Shown: in pieces, positions 1-10,879 of the stretch
Numbering within the stretch: the stretch's first letter is position 1
How the letters are laid out: each line of letters opens with the position of its first letter
From: Azolla pinnata
Lineage: Eukaryota > Streptophyta > Polypodiopsida > Salviniales > Salviniaceae
Direction of reading: 5' to 3'
Length of the DNA stretch: 26,572 nt
Assembly: GCA_037176905.1 (NCBI GenBank)
Contig: JBBBWG010002048.1
Location: forward strand, 7,567 to 34,138
Program-made: the position numbers and the translations under genes
Notes under the pieces: model-generated
What the model was told of the DNA's origin: nothing
Databases searched by the model: none
Seen by the model: only the letters and a program-made list of their open reading frames with translations

Positions 1-600
1 GAGCAAGCTGCAGATTCTGGAGCAGAATGAATCTACACGAAGCAGATTCAGCAGAAGAGCGATTTGCAGATTGGGAAGCAGAGTCTACGAGAAGCAGATT
101 CAGCAGAAGCCGGGGAGAGCAAGCCGCAGATTCTGAGGCGGCATCTCCACGAAGCGGAAGCAGAGGAGCGATTCGCAGTTTTCGAAGCGGAATCTACAGG
201 AGGCAGATTCAGCAGAAGCCGGGAGAGATCATGAAGCTGCAGATTTTGTGGAAGCAGAAGCGGGAGAGCAATCTGCAGATTTTCGAAGCAGAATCAAACG
301 CGAAGCAGAAGCAGATTTTGAAGCAGAAGCAGAATCAAACGCGAAGCAGAAGCAGATTTCGAAGCAGAATCAAACGCGAAGCAGAAGCAGATTTTGAAGC
401 AGAATCTACGCGAGGCAGAAGCAGATTTCGAAGCAGAATCAAACGCGAAGCAGAAGCAGATTTTGAAGCAGAAGCCGGGGGGGGAGAGAGCAAAGCTGCA
501 GATTTTGAAGCAGAATCTACAGGAAGCAGAAGGCAGAAGAAGAGCGATCTGCAGAAATTCGAAGCAGAGAATCAACGCGAAGCAGAAGCAGAAGCAGAAG
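1..600 (+). repeat. Purine-rich GAAGCAGA minisatellite
   Basis: The stretch is built from variants of GAAGCAGA, GCAGATTTT and AATCAAACGCG. The block AATCAAAC recurs at about 292, 333, 368 and 437, each time followed by GCGAAGCAGAAGCAGA. The plus strand is strongly purine-biased and poor in stop codons, so long open frames appear by default, including a 223-codon frame at 27-698 that runs on into simple AT repeats. The encoded peptide is only permutations of E, A, K, Q, S and R with no domain. I read it as a degenerate minisatellite rather than a gene. It could also be the edge of a repeat-coded protein whose upstream part lies outside the window. Confidence 0.75.
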
Positions 601-663
601 ATGATGATGGTGATGATGGTGATGATGATGATCGTGATGATGATGATGGCGCATGCATGGGAG

Positions 664-697
<34 letters not shown>
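600..697. repeat. GAT-trinucleotide tract followed by (AT)n
   Basis: Bases from about 600 to 650 are an imperfect ATGATG/GATGGT repeat. After a short GCATGCATG element the sequence becomes a pure alternating AT run from about 670 to 697. This is low-complexity DNA that closes the purine-rich minisatellite. Confidence 0.9.
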
Positions 698-701
<4 letters not shown>

Positions 702-1337
702 TTTTATTTTCGTAATTTCTGCCCTTTTTTTTAATTCACGGAAAAATCCGAAAACATTTTTCCGTTTTTTTAAAAAAAAATTCGCGCCCGCTTAAAATTT
801 TTTAATCCTTTTTCTCTGTGGATTCCCAGAGGCTCTTGTTTTTCTCTTTTTGTTTTTTTTTGTTTTTCCTTTTTTAAAAACGCCATTTTCTTTTTCCTCC
901 CTTTTTTTTAGGGCTCGTTTTTCCCCTTTTTCTTTAATTCCGAGTCTTTTTGTTTCTCTTTCTCGTTTTTGTTTTTTTCGGAGCTGATTAAAAAATATAT
1001 TCTCTTCGCAAGAGCAGGGATTTATGACGCGAGAAATTCGTTTTTTCTTTTTCTCTTTTTTTTGTGCTCCGCGTTTTTTTTTCAGTTTTTTTTTTTTCTT
1101 TTTTTCGGGGGGGTGATTAATAATGCCTGCTTTTTTCCTGTTTTTTTAAATCGGAGTTTCTTTCAAACGATTGTCGAGATTAAAAGCAGAAAAGGAATAA
1201 ATTATTAACTAATATACCCACATATTTATTTACTTTTCATTTATTTAATTTCTTTTCATTTATTTATTTATTTATTTTTGTGTCGTCGGGGTGGCGAATT
1301 GAATAGCCTCCTTCGCAACTGCATCAACGGATACGAT

Positions 1338-1368
<31 letters not shown>

Positions 1369-2560
1369 AATTAATTAATTAATTACTTAATCAATCGAGC
1401 AATTAAGTAAATGCTCTCTTTTTTACAAAGGAAATAGTAGTAAACGAAAATAAATATATATTAATGTATATATATTTTAATACATATATTCGTTTACCTG
1501 TATATAATATATATATATATATATATATATTGGAGAATTACCAAAACTTATAAATTTTATTTTAACTCCTGTAAACAAAAAAATTACAAATTGACGCCTA
1601 ATCTTATCTTTCCCTAGGAATTAACATTCGATTAATTCCCTTAGTATTGATTCTATTCCCTAATCACTTCTCACTAATCGATCTGAATCGATTCCCTTGT
1701 TCTATATATATATATATATATATATATCTCCGATTGACAAGAGTCGGTGATTCCAAGAATCTAATTGATTGATAAACGCGTTCATTCGGTGATAGTAATC
1801 AAATGCTTGAGCGTTAATCGGTTTTTAATCCGATGTGGAATTGAGCGCACACAAGTAATTAAATTGGCTATTGGCAAATGTTGAAGGGAGATTAGTTCTT
1901 AATCCTTTTCAAGCGAAAATAGGCCCACTCCTTCTAGTTTTTAGTTGTTTTGTCTGTTATTCGCTGGATTTAATGCGTTTTAACGATAAGAAGGGAATTG
2001 GGAATTCAAAAAGCAAGCAATTTGTTTTTAAAAAGAAAACACAACTCGTTCTATTATAATAACATTCTTTTGCACGAGCGTTTGTTCTTTGTCTTGCTTT
2101 TATTGGTAACCTAATTATTTGTTGTTTATTTAGATTCCCTCACGTACTCTATCTAAATAAGCGAAATTTAGTTGAAGCAAAGAACCTTTCTCTTTTAATT
2201 AATGCCCACGAATGATGTTTCTCCTCTTTTCCACGGAAATCTTTCAGTTTGTTGAAATGGTTTGCGGAATGGATTCAATGCTGTTGTTTGATTTCGTGTT
2301 ATTTTATCCGCAAATTATTGTACGTGGGAATGAATGGGCTCTTTTCCTAATGTTTATTCTGACCTTTGGGCGCTGCCATTCTAGTATTTATTTCCTTGCC
2401 ATTGGAAAACAAAAGGGACCATTTAAATCTTGATCGATTAATTGTTATCATCAGTAAGCATTTGTCTTCTCTAATTCCATTTTCTTCATGCTACTTATTA
2501 CTAGATGATTTACGAAAAGTATCTCGTGATTAGTTAGAAATGAGGGAAGCCCATTGGGAT
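698..2560. other. AT-rich intergenic DNA with many simple repeats, no gene seen
   Basis: Bases 698-1200 are dominated by poly-T tracts. Then come an ATTT repeat near 1225-1277, an AAAT repeat near 1337-1366 followed by TTAA repeats to about 1385, and alternating TA runs near 1501-1530 and 1704-1728. The ATTT and AAAT tracts are complementary and could pair as a hairpin. Short open frames here (such as 1871-2059 and 2212-2433) have no recognisable domain and no flanking splice or promoter signals that I can see. Confidence 0.7.
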
Positions 2561-2593
2561 TGTAAGGAGCAAGGCTGATCATGTTTTGCTGAC

Positions 2594-2850
2594 GAACTTG
2601 CTGCAACTTTCGCCGCAAACTTGCTGCAAATTTCGCTGCAACTTTCGCCGTGACTCCACTGCAAGCTTTGCCAGGATTCTGTTGCAAACGCCGTTGCACA
2701 GTTTACTGCGCAGTTGCTAATGAACTTGCTGCAACTTTCGCCGCAAACTTGCTGCAACTTTCGCCGCGATTCCGTTGCAAGCTTTGCCAGGATTCTGTTG
2801 CAAATGCCGCTGCACAGTTTACTGCGCAGTTGCTACAGTTCTTGCACCCA
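2594..2850. repeat. GCTGCAA-based tandem repeat, two main copies
   Basis: A block beginning GAACTTGCTGCAACTTTCG starts at 2594 and again at 2722, a shift of 128 bases. A second landmark, CCAGGATTCTGTTGCAAA, starts at 671 and 787 within the 2 kb line (2671 and 2787), a shift of 116. A 12-base indel between the landmarks explains the difference. Inside each copy the shorter units TTGCTGCAA and CTTTCGCCG recur. This is a nested tandem duplication and is more GC-rich than its surroundings. Frames open on both strands are a by-product of the repeat. Confidence 0.85.
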
Positions 2851-2899
2851 GTTTGCTGCGATGTATGCTAATCGAATTTTGCAGCAGCGCAGAGTCCCT

Positions 2900-4550
2900 G
2901 TCCGCCGATCTGGAGGAGTTGCGCTGTGCTCAGATCTGCCGGGATCCAGATACAAAATAATCACCCATGTATATAGTGATTTTCATGCCAATCGACTAGC
3001 GCTAAGACGCAGGATGGGGGGAAACAGATACCGTGGAGTAAAAATATAACTCCGCTCAGGCAAATATTTGCACTGCAAATCTTATAGAATTTGGGCCCTT
3101 GTGCCCATAACCGATGAAATTCCATTTGCTGACCCTGGAGGCTCTCAAACTGTGCGCGCATTGTATAGATATATATATCACTTGTTGCCATATTTCCTTT
3201 ATTGTTTCTACTGGAGGGGTCGGTTTACCTTTGAAGAATTTCGTACATCGACCTTTCCATAATGTCCTTAATACAACACCACTCAACAATTTCTATAAGC
3301 TATTCGGCTTCTCAGAGTAAGGACAAGGAGATACTACTTGCTCGCTGTATGTGCTCAAAGCTATACAGGTAGTACATATTGCTTTCATATGCCATAGCTT
3401 CCGATTGCAGAAGGAGCCCAATACTACAGCTTGGAACCGATTCTGCTATACTGTGTTTGCCGCTGCCGAACAACAAGCAGCTCTCGATCACAAAACCCCC
3501 GCTCGAGTTGTCGAAGTCTAGATACCGAGATTTCTCTGCAGTCGTTGACAGCATCGAATGATGAAAGCCCTGCCTTGGCAGCCTGGGATCGATTCTGTCG
3601 CTACAGTCAGTGAACGACAAGTAGTTATCACTGCTTCAAGAGCTCGAATGGATTAAGGGAGTGCATGGTAAACAAAAGAGAGCTCATCTTCGTGTTCCTT
3701 GTCTGCTAACTTTTACGGCTCGGCTCCTCTTTGACTCACTATCGACCCTCGCGGAGCTCGTGTAGATGCTCTGCTATGAGATATATTTATTGGCCGACGA
3801 TTCGGTCAATGGCAGATGCCATTCAGTGAACTAAAATGTTAGATGCTTTACTACCCCAAGCTGTAAAACATCAGATGAAGAGAGCTGACAAACGCGCGGA
3901 GATCAAAGGATAAAAGAAAAAAACTCCCGAAGAGTGTACCACAAGTGTATCTTTAGTGTGAGCTTGTATACCTAGACAGAAGGGTGATGGCATGCGAGCG
4001 AGAAACTCCCAGCGTATCTCTCGTTTCTTACACTTCCGAGGCTACGTGAAGCTTGACCCCAAAGCAGAGATGCAAATGAAGCATCATACCAGAAGTTCTT
4101 TCAGGGAGCAGCATCTGCAACATGACAGAATGGGATCCGACAGAATCTGAGACGGCTTGAGTCGATTGAACGGGATTCGATAGAATCGAGCCTGCAAGGA
4201 TCGACCGATCGAGCCGAGCATTTCAAGGCATGCGGATGAATCTGGATCGATCAGCTGGGATGGATTATGGCAGGGCTCCCGAACTCGATCCCGCCAAACG
4301 AACGATCTATATACCCCACCACCGGATCGACGCGAATCTGGCATCGATAGGGGCTCGCAGAAACCCCCCCCCCCCCATCGGGCCAAATGATCTCTCTATC
4401 TCATCACCAGATTGACACGATCGATAGCACGATTCTTAGTCTAGAATGATTCTCAGCTGCTCTCTGTTTTTTTCCAACAGCATCAGCAAGAACAGTGTGA
4501 TGACTTGGTGAGCCCAGTGGAAACGCCCAAGTGTGAAACCAAGATTTCAA
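2900..4550. other. Intergenic region upstream of the PSI-N-like gene, nothing identified
   Basis: No recognisable gene is present. At 3380-3620 short frames are open on both strands and the base composition is closer to balanced than in the flanks, but no domain can be named. From about 4130 to 4440 the sequence is unusually rich in GATCGA, GAATCG and related words. This could be a decayed mobile element. I see no terminal repeats, polyprotein motifs or target-site duplication to support that. Confidence 0.5.
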
Positions 4551-4554
4551 TGCT

Positions 4555-4770
4555 TTCTATTTTCTTCTTCAAATTCTTCTTCTTCTTCTTCATTTTCTTC
4601 TTCCTCAAATTCTTCTTCAAATTCTTCTTCTTCTTCTTCATTTTCTTCTTCCTCAAATTCTTCTTCAAATTCTTCTTCTTCTTCATTTTCTTCTTCTTCT
4701 TCTTCTTCTTCTTCATTTTCTTCTTCTTCTTCTTCTTCTTCTTCATTTTCTTCTTCTTCAAATTCTTGTA
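4555..4770 (+). repeat. (TTC)n tract just upstream of the PSI-N-like start codon
   Basis: The tract is an imperfect TTC repeat with a higher-order structure: TTCATTTTCTTC and CTCAAATTC blocks alternate with pure TTC runs. It ends about 35 bases before the ATG at 4804, so it probably lies in the 5' untranslated leader or core promoter. Pyrimidine-rich tracts are common in plant 5' leaders. No separate TATA box is evident. Because the repeat lacks stop codons it opens long spurious frames on both strands. Confidence 0.9.
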
Positions 4771-4803
4771 TCTCTATCTCCGTTCCTTTCTTCCGCCTGA
4801 GCT

Positions 4804-7800
4804 ATGGCGGCATCTCTCCTCTTCTCGTCCTTTCCCTGCGTCCTTCCGTCGAGGAACGGACCCTGTCTCCCGCACGCCCTCGCGACTCCTCCTCCCCATC
4901 CGCTTCTTCATCGCCCTCGCGACTTCTCGATCTTCGCAGCACCCGAAGCATCGGATCCGTTACCATCACCGTCTGCACAACCTCCTCCTCGTCATCATCA
5001 TCGTCATCAGAAGCCTCTCCGATCTTCTTCTTCTTCTTATGCTGCTGCTGCTGCTGCTGCTGCTTCTCCATTAGTTTCCATCATTCCTCCTCTCGCTGCT
5101 TCTCTCCTCCTCTTTTCAGCTTTCTGCCCCCCAGGTATTCCCCTAATTCTATCTTCTTAACGGTGCTTTGTACATTTCCTCATTGTGAAAGGTGAAGGAA
5201 CGTACGCTTCTTTGCAAAGCGTCAGGAAATCCTGTGATCCTCTCCCATTTGTACTTCCTGAAGAATATCACCGAAGGCGAATTAAATACCACTGAAAACT
5301 GTTGCCGGTGAAGACGAATTAAATATCACTGAAAAGTTCTGTGTATAATTTCTCCCTTTGTTTATGGATATTTTGTTTGCCTTTCTGCTTCTCTCTTCTC
5401 ATTTTTGTTTATTCTTCCTTAAGATACATATCCTTAAAATTACTCCAGCGAGTCAAAAAAGATCCTACTTTGGTGTATCTCTTCTCTAACACATCTTGTG
5501 AACTCGCATCAAATGCGTTATTTCTTTGTAAACTTCAGCAGAAGTAAATCTATCAGTGTTGCTTGAATTCAGAAGGCATATTGTAGCTTGCATCATCATA
5601 GCTTTTTCATCTTCTTGTCTCTAGTGTTTCTTACTATGTCTTATATAAGTCAGGTTCATCATGTAATCTCGCTGAGGAAACTTCAAAATGATTTGTAATT
5701 TTCTTAGTCATCGGCTGCATGTCTTCCTTCTTAAGCAGTAAGTCTGAGCTCTAGGAAAATATCCTGTAATGCTTCGCTTCTTCTATATGTACTTGTGTTT
5801 TGCTCTTATTTAGAAGTAAATCTTCTTTCAAAGCTTGATCAATTTCTGAAATGAAGATCAAAATCATGATCAAAACTATAAATTTAAGCACTCTAGACCA
5901 TCTATCTAGATCCATGAGTATTATTTGGTTACCACATAGAATTCTTGTATTCCAACTGGGAATACTAATTTCATTGATCCATTGTTGTAGGCGAAGCTGG
6001 AATTTTCTCAGGATCACCTGGACTAACATCCTTCGATCTTCCATCATTACCAACACCGGACATTCTAAAGAAAATTCAAGGTTTGTTTTGTTTAACTCGT
6101 TGATACTAAATTTCTTCTCATCCATGATGTTTGTTGTATTTGACTTTTTCCTCGTGCATACATACCATTCTATTTGCATACATCAGTCCTTGATTTTCAC
6201 ATCAATTGGAGCAAGAGAATCTCAGAAGGATCTAATCTTTAAGATGTAGTCATTCATAAGCAAAACCTTCAGTTGGATGCTATTCAACAATTGTCAATGT
6301 CAATGTTCGTCAGAGGGAGTTTTGGTTGTGGCAAAGAACTCTTTAGATCCCCTCATGCATGTTATTTTATTTCTCAGCTTGGCATCATTCATTCTGTAGT
6401 TATTTGCAATGTGTAGCAGAGAATCACGTCGATTTAGCCTAAATACCCTTGCCCAAGAAGCGACTGGTGCATCCTGTATTTCCAGATGCAAAGCTAGTCA
6501 TTATTGGCTCATGCCTAGAGTTGAACATATCTTTGTCGTTTTCTCTTCACTCCGATTTGGTTTTTTTCAATGAAAGATGTAGTGAAACTCGTCAATGCAC
6601 AGGCTAGCATTGGGCAATGATAACAAAGGTTGACATGGGTGAGACGATTCTTGATTGGAAACATTGTGCACATCACAGGACAAGTGTATGAATGTGCACT
6701 ATAGATAATGAGTCCTCATACGTTTCTACCATGTCAACATTACTTCTGAGAACTTCATCAGATTAGATTGATATATGTGTGCATGTGTTACGTGTCCATG
6801 AGAGATAAGGAGAGGAGAGCTCCTCACAGTGTATACTGGATATAGGAAGTGTGTTTGTAATAGAAAATCTAGCATGTTTTGTTAGAGATACGTTGTGTAG
6901 GTGGCATATGAGATATGCTGTACATTAAACATAACGATTTATTCTCTCATATATGATAAGGGTGAACACATGCTTGTTATGATATCTCAACAAGCGATAT
7001 TAAGTTCACTTATGTATATTTTGTGTTGTGTTATATTATGCTTGCTTGAGCAATAATGCACAATTCTCAAGTGCTTATGCAAACACATAAGCGGTGGAAG
7101 CACATGTTGCATTACAGAGTACTGCTCTCAATATATCCTTACAATATAATTTCATGAGTATGTGACCAGCCTTGTTATAGTTATGGAGTAAAGCAGCAAT
7201 TGTAGTCGATGTAAAAGATATCAAATATTCCACCCACTCCATCTTGTTGAATTGTGAGAAGGTGGTTCTGTCTAAAGCAGCCACCCAACGTTAATATACA
7301 GCTCGTTAATATCCATTTTGTCTCAATCATTTCTAGCTATCTATCCATACTTTTCCTCTGATCTACCTATTATCTTTTCATAATGTTTTCATTGTACCAG
7401 TGTGTGGAGGTGTAATTGGTGTGCCCATTTCTTTTGCGTACTTATCTTTACATTGTCACTCAAAGAACGCCAGCTTGTTCATGTCTACTCAAAATTTAAC
7501 TAAAGTTTTGGTGATGTCATAGAGCACAAATGGGTGGAAGAGTTCCGGCATAACTTGCATTCTAAAGGATGGAAGAAATAATCATTGAGAGAAAAAATTA
7601 ATCGCTGCTAGCATGAACTCATAATGCAGAGCACCCTTTTGGCTGCGAAGGCTATTACAAGAAATCTTAACTCGTGAGTGAGTAGACATGTATTGGTGAA
7701 AAGCACCCATACACGACTACTCAAAAGAGGACCTTCATGTTCATGTCCTCCCCAAATTTGACAAAAGTTTTAGTGATTTTACTAAGGGCCTGTGGGTGGT

Positions 7801-9416
7801 GGAAGAGTTCAAAGATACCTTGTGTCCAGAAGGATTGAAGAAATCATCATCAAAGAGAAAAATAATCACTAGCAGTGTTAACTCATAATGGAACTGATTG
7901 GAAGTTTAACATAGAACTGATACATTTTTGGATAAGGGTATTGGATTATATTTTTGGTGATTTCGTATGGGCGACATGAAGTGCACTGACAATGTGAGAT
8001 GGCAATAAGATGCAAGCCCCATGATGTTTTGGCTTTGGACATGCATATACGATCAGATGCTCAACAGTACATGAGGCTCAGAAAGGTTGAAAGGTGCATA
8101 GAAAAGTTACTCTTCTCTTCATGTTGGTGTAACTCAAATGATGCAATCAAAACTGATACTGGTGTGTGAATAACTTTCCTCGAAATCCTTGTGGACACAT
8201 TGTGTCATTCCGCAGGATCCTTGTACCCTAATCAGAAACTTGTCGTTAAAGACCATCGCACTTGCCATATTTTTGCTACAAGTCTGCTAGCAACTCTTCG
8301 TTTCTATGTAAGGGAGCAGGGTATAAAGTAGTGATTGTAGTCAATGTAACGGATTTCCAATGCCTTGACTACTCCATCACAAGAGGTAGTAAGAAGGAAG
8401 TGGTTTGTAAATCAACTCTCTTTGCGGTCGACCGATTTCTATTTAATCTTATCCTGTTTTTGTTGGGCATTTCCTTTCTCCTCCGTTCCCTCCTTACCTT
8501 TCACACACACATCTATCTTCTATGGTGTTAAGCTAAATTGTCTATCTACTTGGCATTATTGTTTGAATTCCTATCTAAATAATGTACTTTGCTAAATTAA
8601 ATGATTGTATATCATTATGTTGGAGACGTTTGTTGTGTGTTCCTATGGGATGTGTATGTATCTTGCACTATGATATTTTCTTGCTAAGGTAAAATATTTA
8701 ATTGTTTGTAAATTCCTCATAACTCTATGCGTTATCCTGGATATTGAAACTTTAAGTCACATCAAATGCAAGAGTTTTAGTCTGAATGATAGACTGATGG
8801 AGTGAACGAAGCATGCTCTTTGTAATGGTGTAGCATATTCCATGAGCTCAATGTGGATAGCAGATGCAGTGAGTTTTGTTAACTGAAAGAGTGAATGAAT
8901 ATATTGTAACATATGTTTGGTGGAATTTTTCATATCTGCACGGTGATCAACATCTGTTTGCATCTCATTTTTCTTTCTAGTTCCTTATTACCAGTGCACT
9001 AAAATTGTCCATAAACGTAATGGTAATGGACGTTTTGTGCATGGTTTGCCGGAATTCTTATTACACCTCTTTTACTTCTATGCAGAAGAAAACAAAATAA
9101 AGTATGAAGGTCTAGATGAGAAATTCAAGTCTTCATCTTTAGTACAAGAGCTATTAAAAAGATCAAAGCAGAATGCAGAACAGTAAACATCTTATCTTCA
9201 CAAGCACATTTTAGTGTCAATTCCAAAATTAACGTTTAGGTGCTCTCCAGTGAATGTCGTTAAACTGTGTAAAACAGGCACAAACGAGAAATCCAAGATA
9301 AGTATTGTCAACGGGGAGCAGATTGGGGCGTTGGAGATTGCTCAACTGCTGCAATGTCTGAAGAGGAGAGAAACGCTTTCATGGAAACATTGAAGGGAAA
9401 GCAATCTGCAGAATAA
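4804..9416 (+). CDS. PSI-N-like chloroplast (probably thylakoid lumen) protein, four exons
   Basis: The coding exons are 4804-5134, 5991-6080, 9086-9182 and 9278-9416. They join in phase to 657 nt, or 218 residues. The first 110 residues look like a bipartite plastid transit region. They are rich in Ser, Pro, Ala and His with few acidic residues, then carry an Ala run and a hydrophobic stretch (LAASLLLFSAF) just before the mature part. The mature part starts near GEAGIFSGSPG and contains LVQELLKRSKQN followed by a conserved box YCQRGADWGVGDCS at about residues 182-195, with two cysteines. This pattern resembles a conserved plant family related to photosystem I subunit N, rather than canonical PsaN, which has more cysteines. 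Lumen location and a PSI role are inferred. The start is the first ATG after the TTC tract. Intron 2 is about 3 kb, long compared with the others. Confidence 0.75.
6081..9085 (+). other. Long (3 kb) second intron of the PSI-N-like gene, repeat-bearing
   Basis: The donor is CAAG/GTTTGT and the acceptor is TATGCAG/AAGAAAAC. The intron holds diverged internal duplications. A segment starting GTTCATGTCTACTC at 7477 is echoed at 7739 (shift 262). Both copies continue through AAATTT..., GTGG...GGAAGAGTT, GAAGAAAT and AACTCATAATG. A weaker similarity links about 7190-7270 with 8310-8400 (shared ATTGTAGTC.ATGTAA). No coding domain is seen. Decayed non-autonomous elements would fit, but no termini are identifiable. 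Confidence 0.65.
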
Positions 9417-9540
9417 GGTTTTCACCTCTGCCTTGAACCATAAAGCATGAAGTTTCTTTCATGTAAGAAGTAGTTTGACTTCAGAGTAAGGGTTTTCGTT
9501 CTGCCTTGAACCATGAAGCATGAAGCTTCAGGTAACGTAC
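9417..9540 (+). repeat. Short tandem duplication just after the PSI-N-like stop codon
   Basis: The word CTGCCTTGAACCAT followed by AAGCATGAAG occurs at 9428 and again at 9501, a shift of 73 bases. It is preceded in both copies by AAGG(G)TTTTC. It lies at the start of the probable 3' untranslated region. Confidence 0.85.
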
Positions 9541-10870
9541 TTTGATATCATATGCATGGAATCTGTATGCATTGATGTTTATGGCATAAAGGCGTGTAAA
9601 ATTATTCACTGATTAGGTCAGACATACTACTATTGAGCGTTTCTCTGTAATGGAAGCAACAGTTTTCTAACACTGCACAAATCCCCAGAAAGCGCTTTCA
9701 CCAAATTCTGTAGGTTTTCTTTCATATTGTCACTTGTGTATGGTTTCTAGAAAACTGCTGGATTGTTTCCTAAGTTTGATCAGGAATAGCATTGTTACCC
9801 TTAATCCTTTGCCCATTCTGCAAGTAATATAACCTTTGGTATTTTTTAAAGAAAATATATAATTAGACATTGACCATTTAGTAAGAAAGAAAATAAGGAC
9901 AAGATCTGTTTGTGGATTACAATCCAGCTTGCTTTTTGGGCACTATTTCCTGGATACATTGCTCCTTAACCATGAATTAGTTGTGATTTTTATATTGACA
10001 TATGTTCGTATAGGATTATGTATGATGTGCTCAAATGTATCTATTTGTTATTTTACATTATTAAAGGGCATTTCTCTCTCAGAATGGAGTAATTGGGCAC
10101 AATGGATTGTGGGAAGGCTGGTGGTGCATTGTTCAAAGAAAAGAAGGGACCAAGTTCAGTTTCCGATGAAAACATTTTACAGTGGCCCTGGGCGAAGTAA
10201 AGTTAAACGGTTTTGAACTCGCACAGATCCTTGGAAGATTTCTGTATTTTATATCCCTCAGTGCCTCATCCTCCAGGCCTTGGATTCAATCTTGCAAGTT
10301 GTTGCTCAAATTGAAAAAATGTTGTCTCATTTCGTCTTATTTGTAATCTGTAATTCTATAAATTCCACAATTCAGTTGTGGTGCCATAACATGCTAACCA
10401 GGCAACTGCATCACGTCTCAATCTAATTTGAATTCCTCAGTGCAATGCGCACTATTGCATCTGTCAGAAGGCGGGACAAAATGGACCTGGGAGGAACAGT
10501 ATGTTTTGGATATCTACAAAAGGGATTGTGAGTCTCTACTCATTCCTCTGGTTCAACAGTCTTAATGTTGCAGTTGATAAGCATGGTAATAAGATAAACA
10601 TCGTCATGATTTAAGGATGATCAGGCAACCTCCATTGACTCCTTGACCCAGAGTTTTGCAACAAGGATCAAGGACATATACGGCCGTCTTTCACTGCAAG
10701 GATTTCTTTTGTAATTTTTGAGGTACTATTCTGACACAAGGTTTTCATGTATATGCATAAATGCAATTACAATTCATTCTGATAGGTCCAAGTTCCATGA
10801 GCCCGAATGTTTCAAAGAGAAAGTTTGCCTGATGGTGGTGGTACATTCAGTCAAAGGTAAGCACAACCCT
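9541..10870. other. Intergenic or 3' untranslated DNA with weak coding-like islands
   Basis: No gene is recognised. Three short stretches read like exons: 10101-10199 (an ATG-initiated 32-codon frame MDCGKAGGALFKEK... ending in TAA), about 10442-10510 (a frame containing KWTWEEQYVLDIYKRDC), and about 10625-10710 (ATSIDSLTQSFATRIKDIYG...). I cannot join them into one frame or match them to a family. They may be chance frames, a decayed gene, or part of a long 3' region. Confidence 0.35.
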
Positions 10871-10879
10871 GTCTTGTGT

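Noticed and set aside
27-698. 223-codon open frame at the left edge as a gene
   Set aside because: The frame follows a GAAGCAGA minisatellite and ends by reading through GAT and AT simple repeats. It has no domain, and other frames are open too.
1225-1385. ATTT and AAAT tracts as a terminal inverted repeat of a mobile element
   Set aside because: The complementarity is explained by simple repeats. There is no target-site duplication or internal coding sequence.
4483-5195. Long frames on both strands over the TTC tract (poly-F, poly-S, poly-K)
   Set aside because: These are translations of the microsatellite, apart from the frame starting at 4804, which is the real first exon.
5851-6249. 132-codon frame spanning exon 2 of the PSI-N-like gene
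   Set aside because: It reads the exon in the wrong frame and continues through both splice sites into intron.
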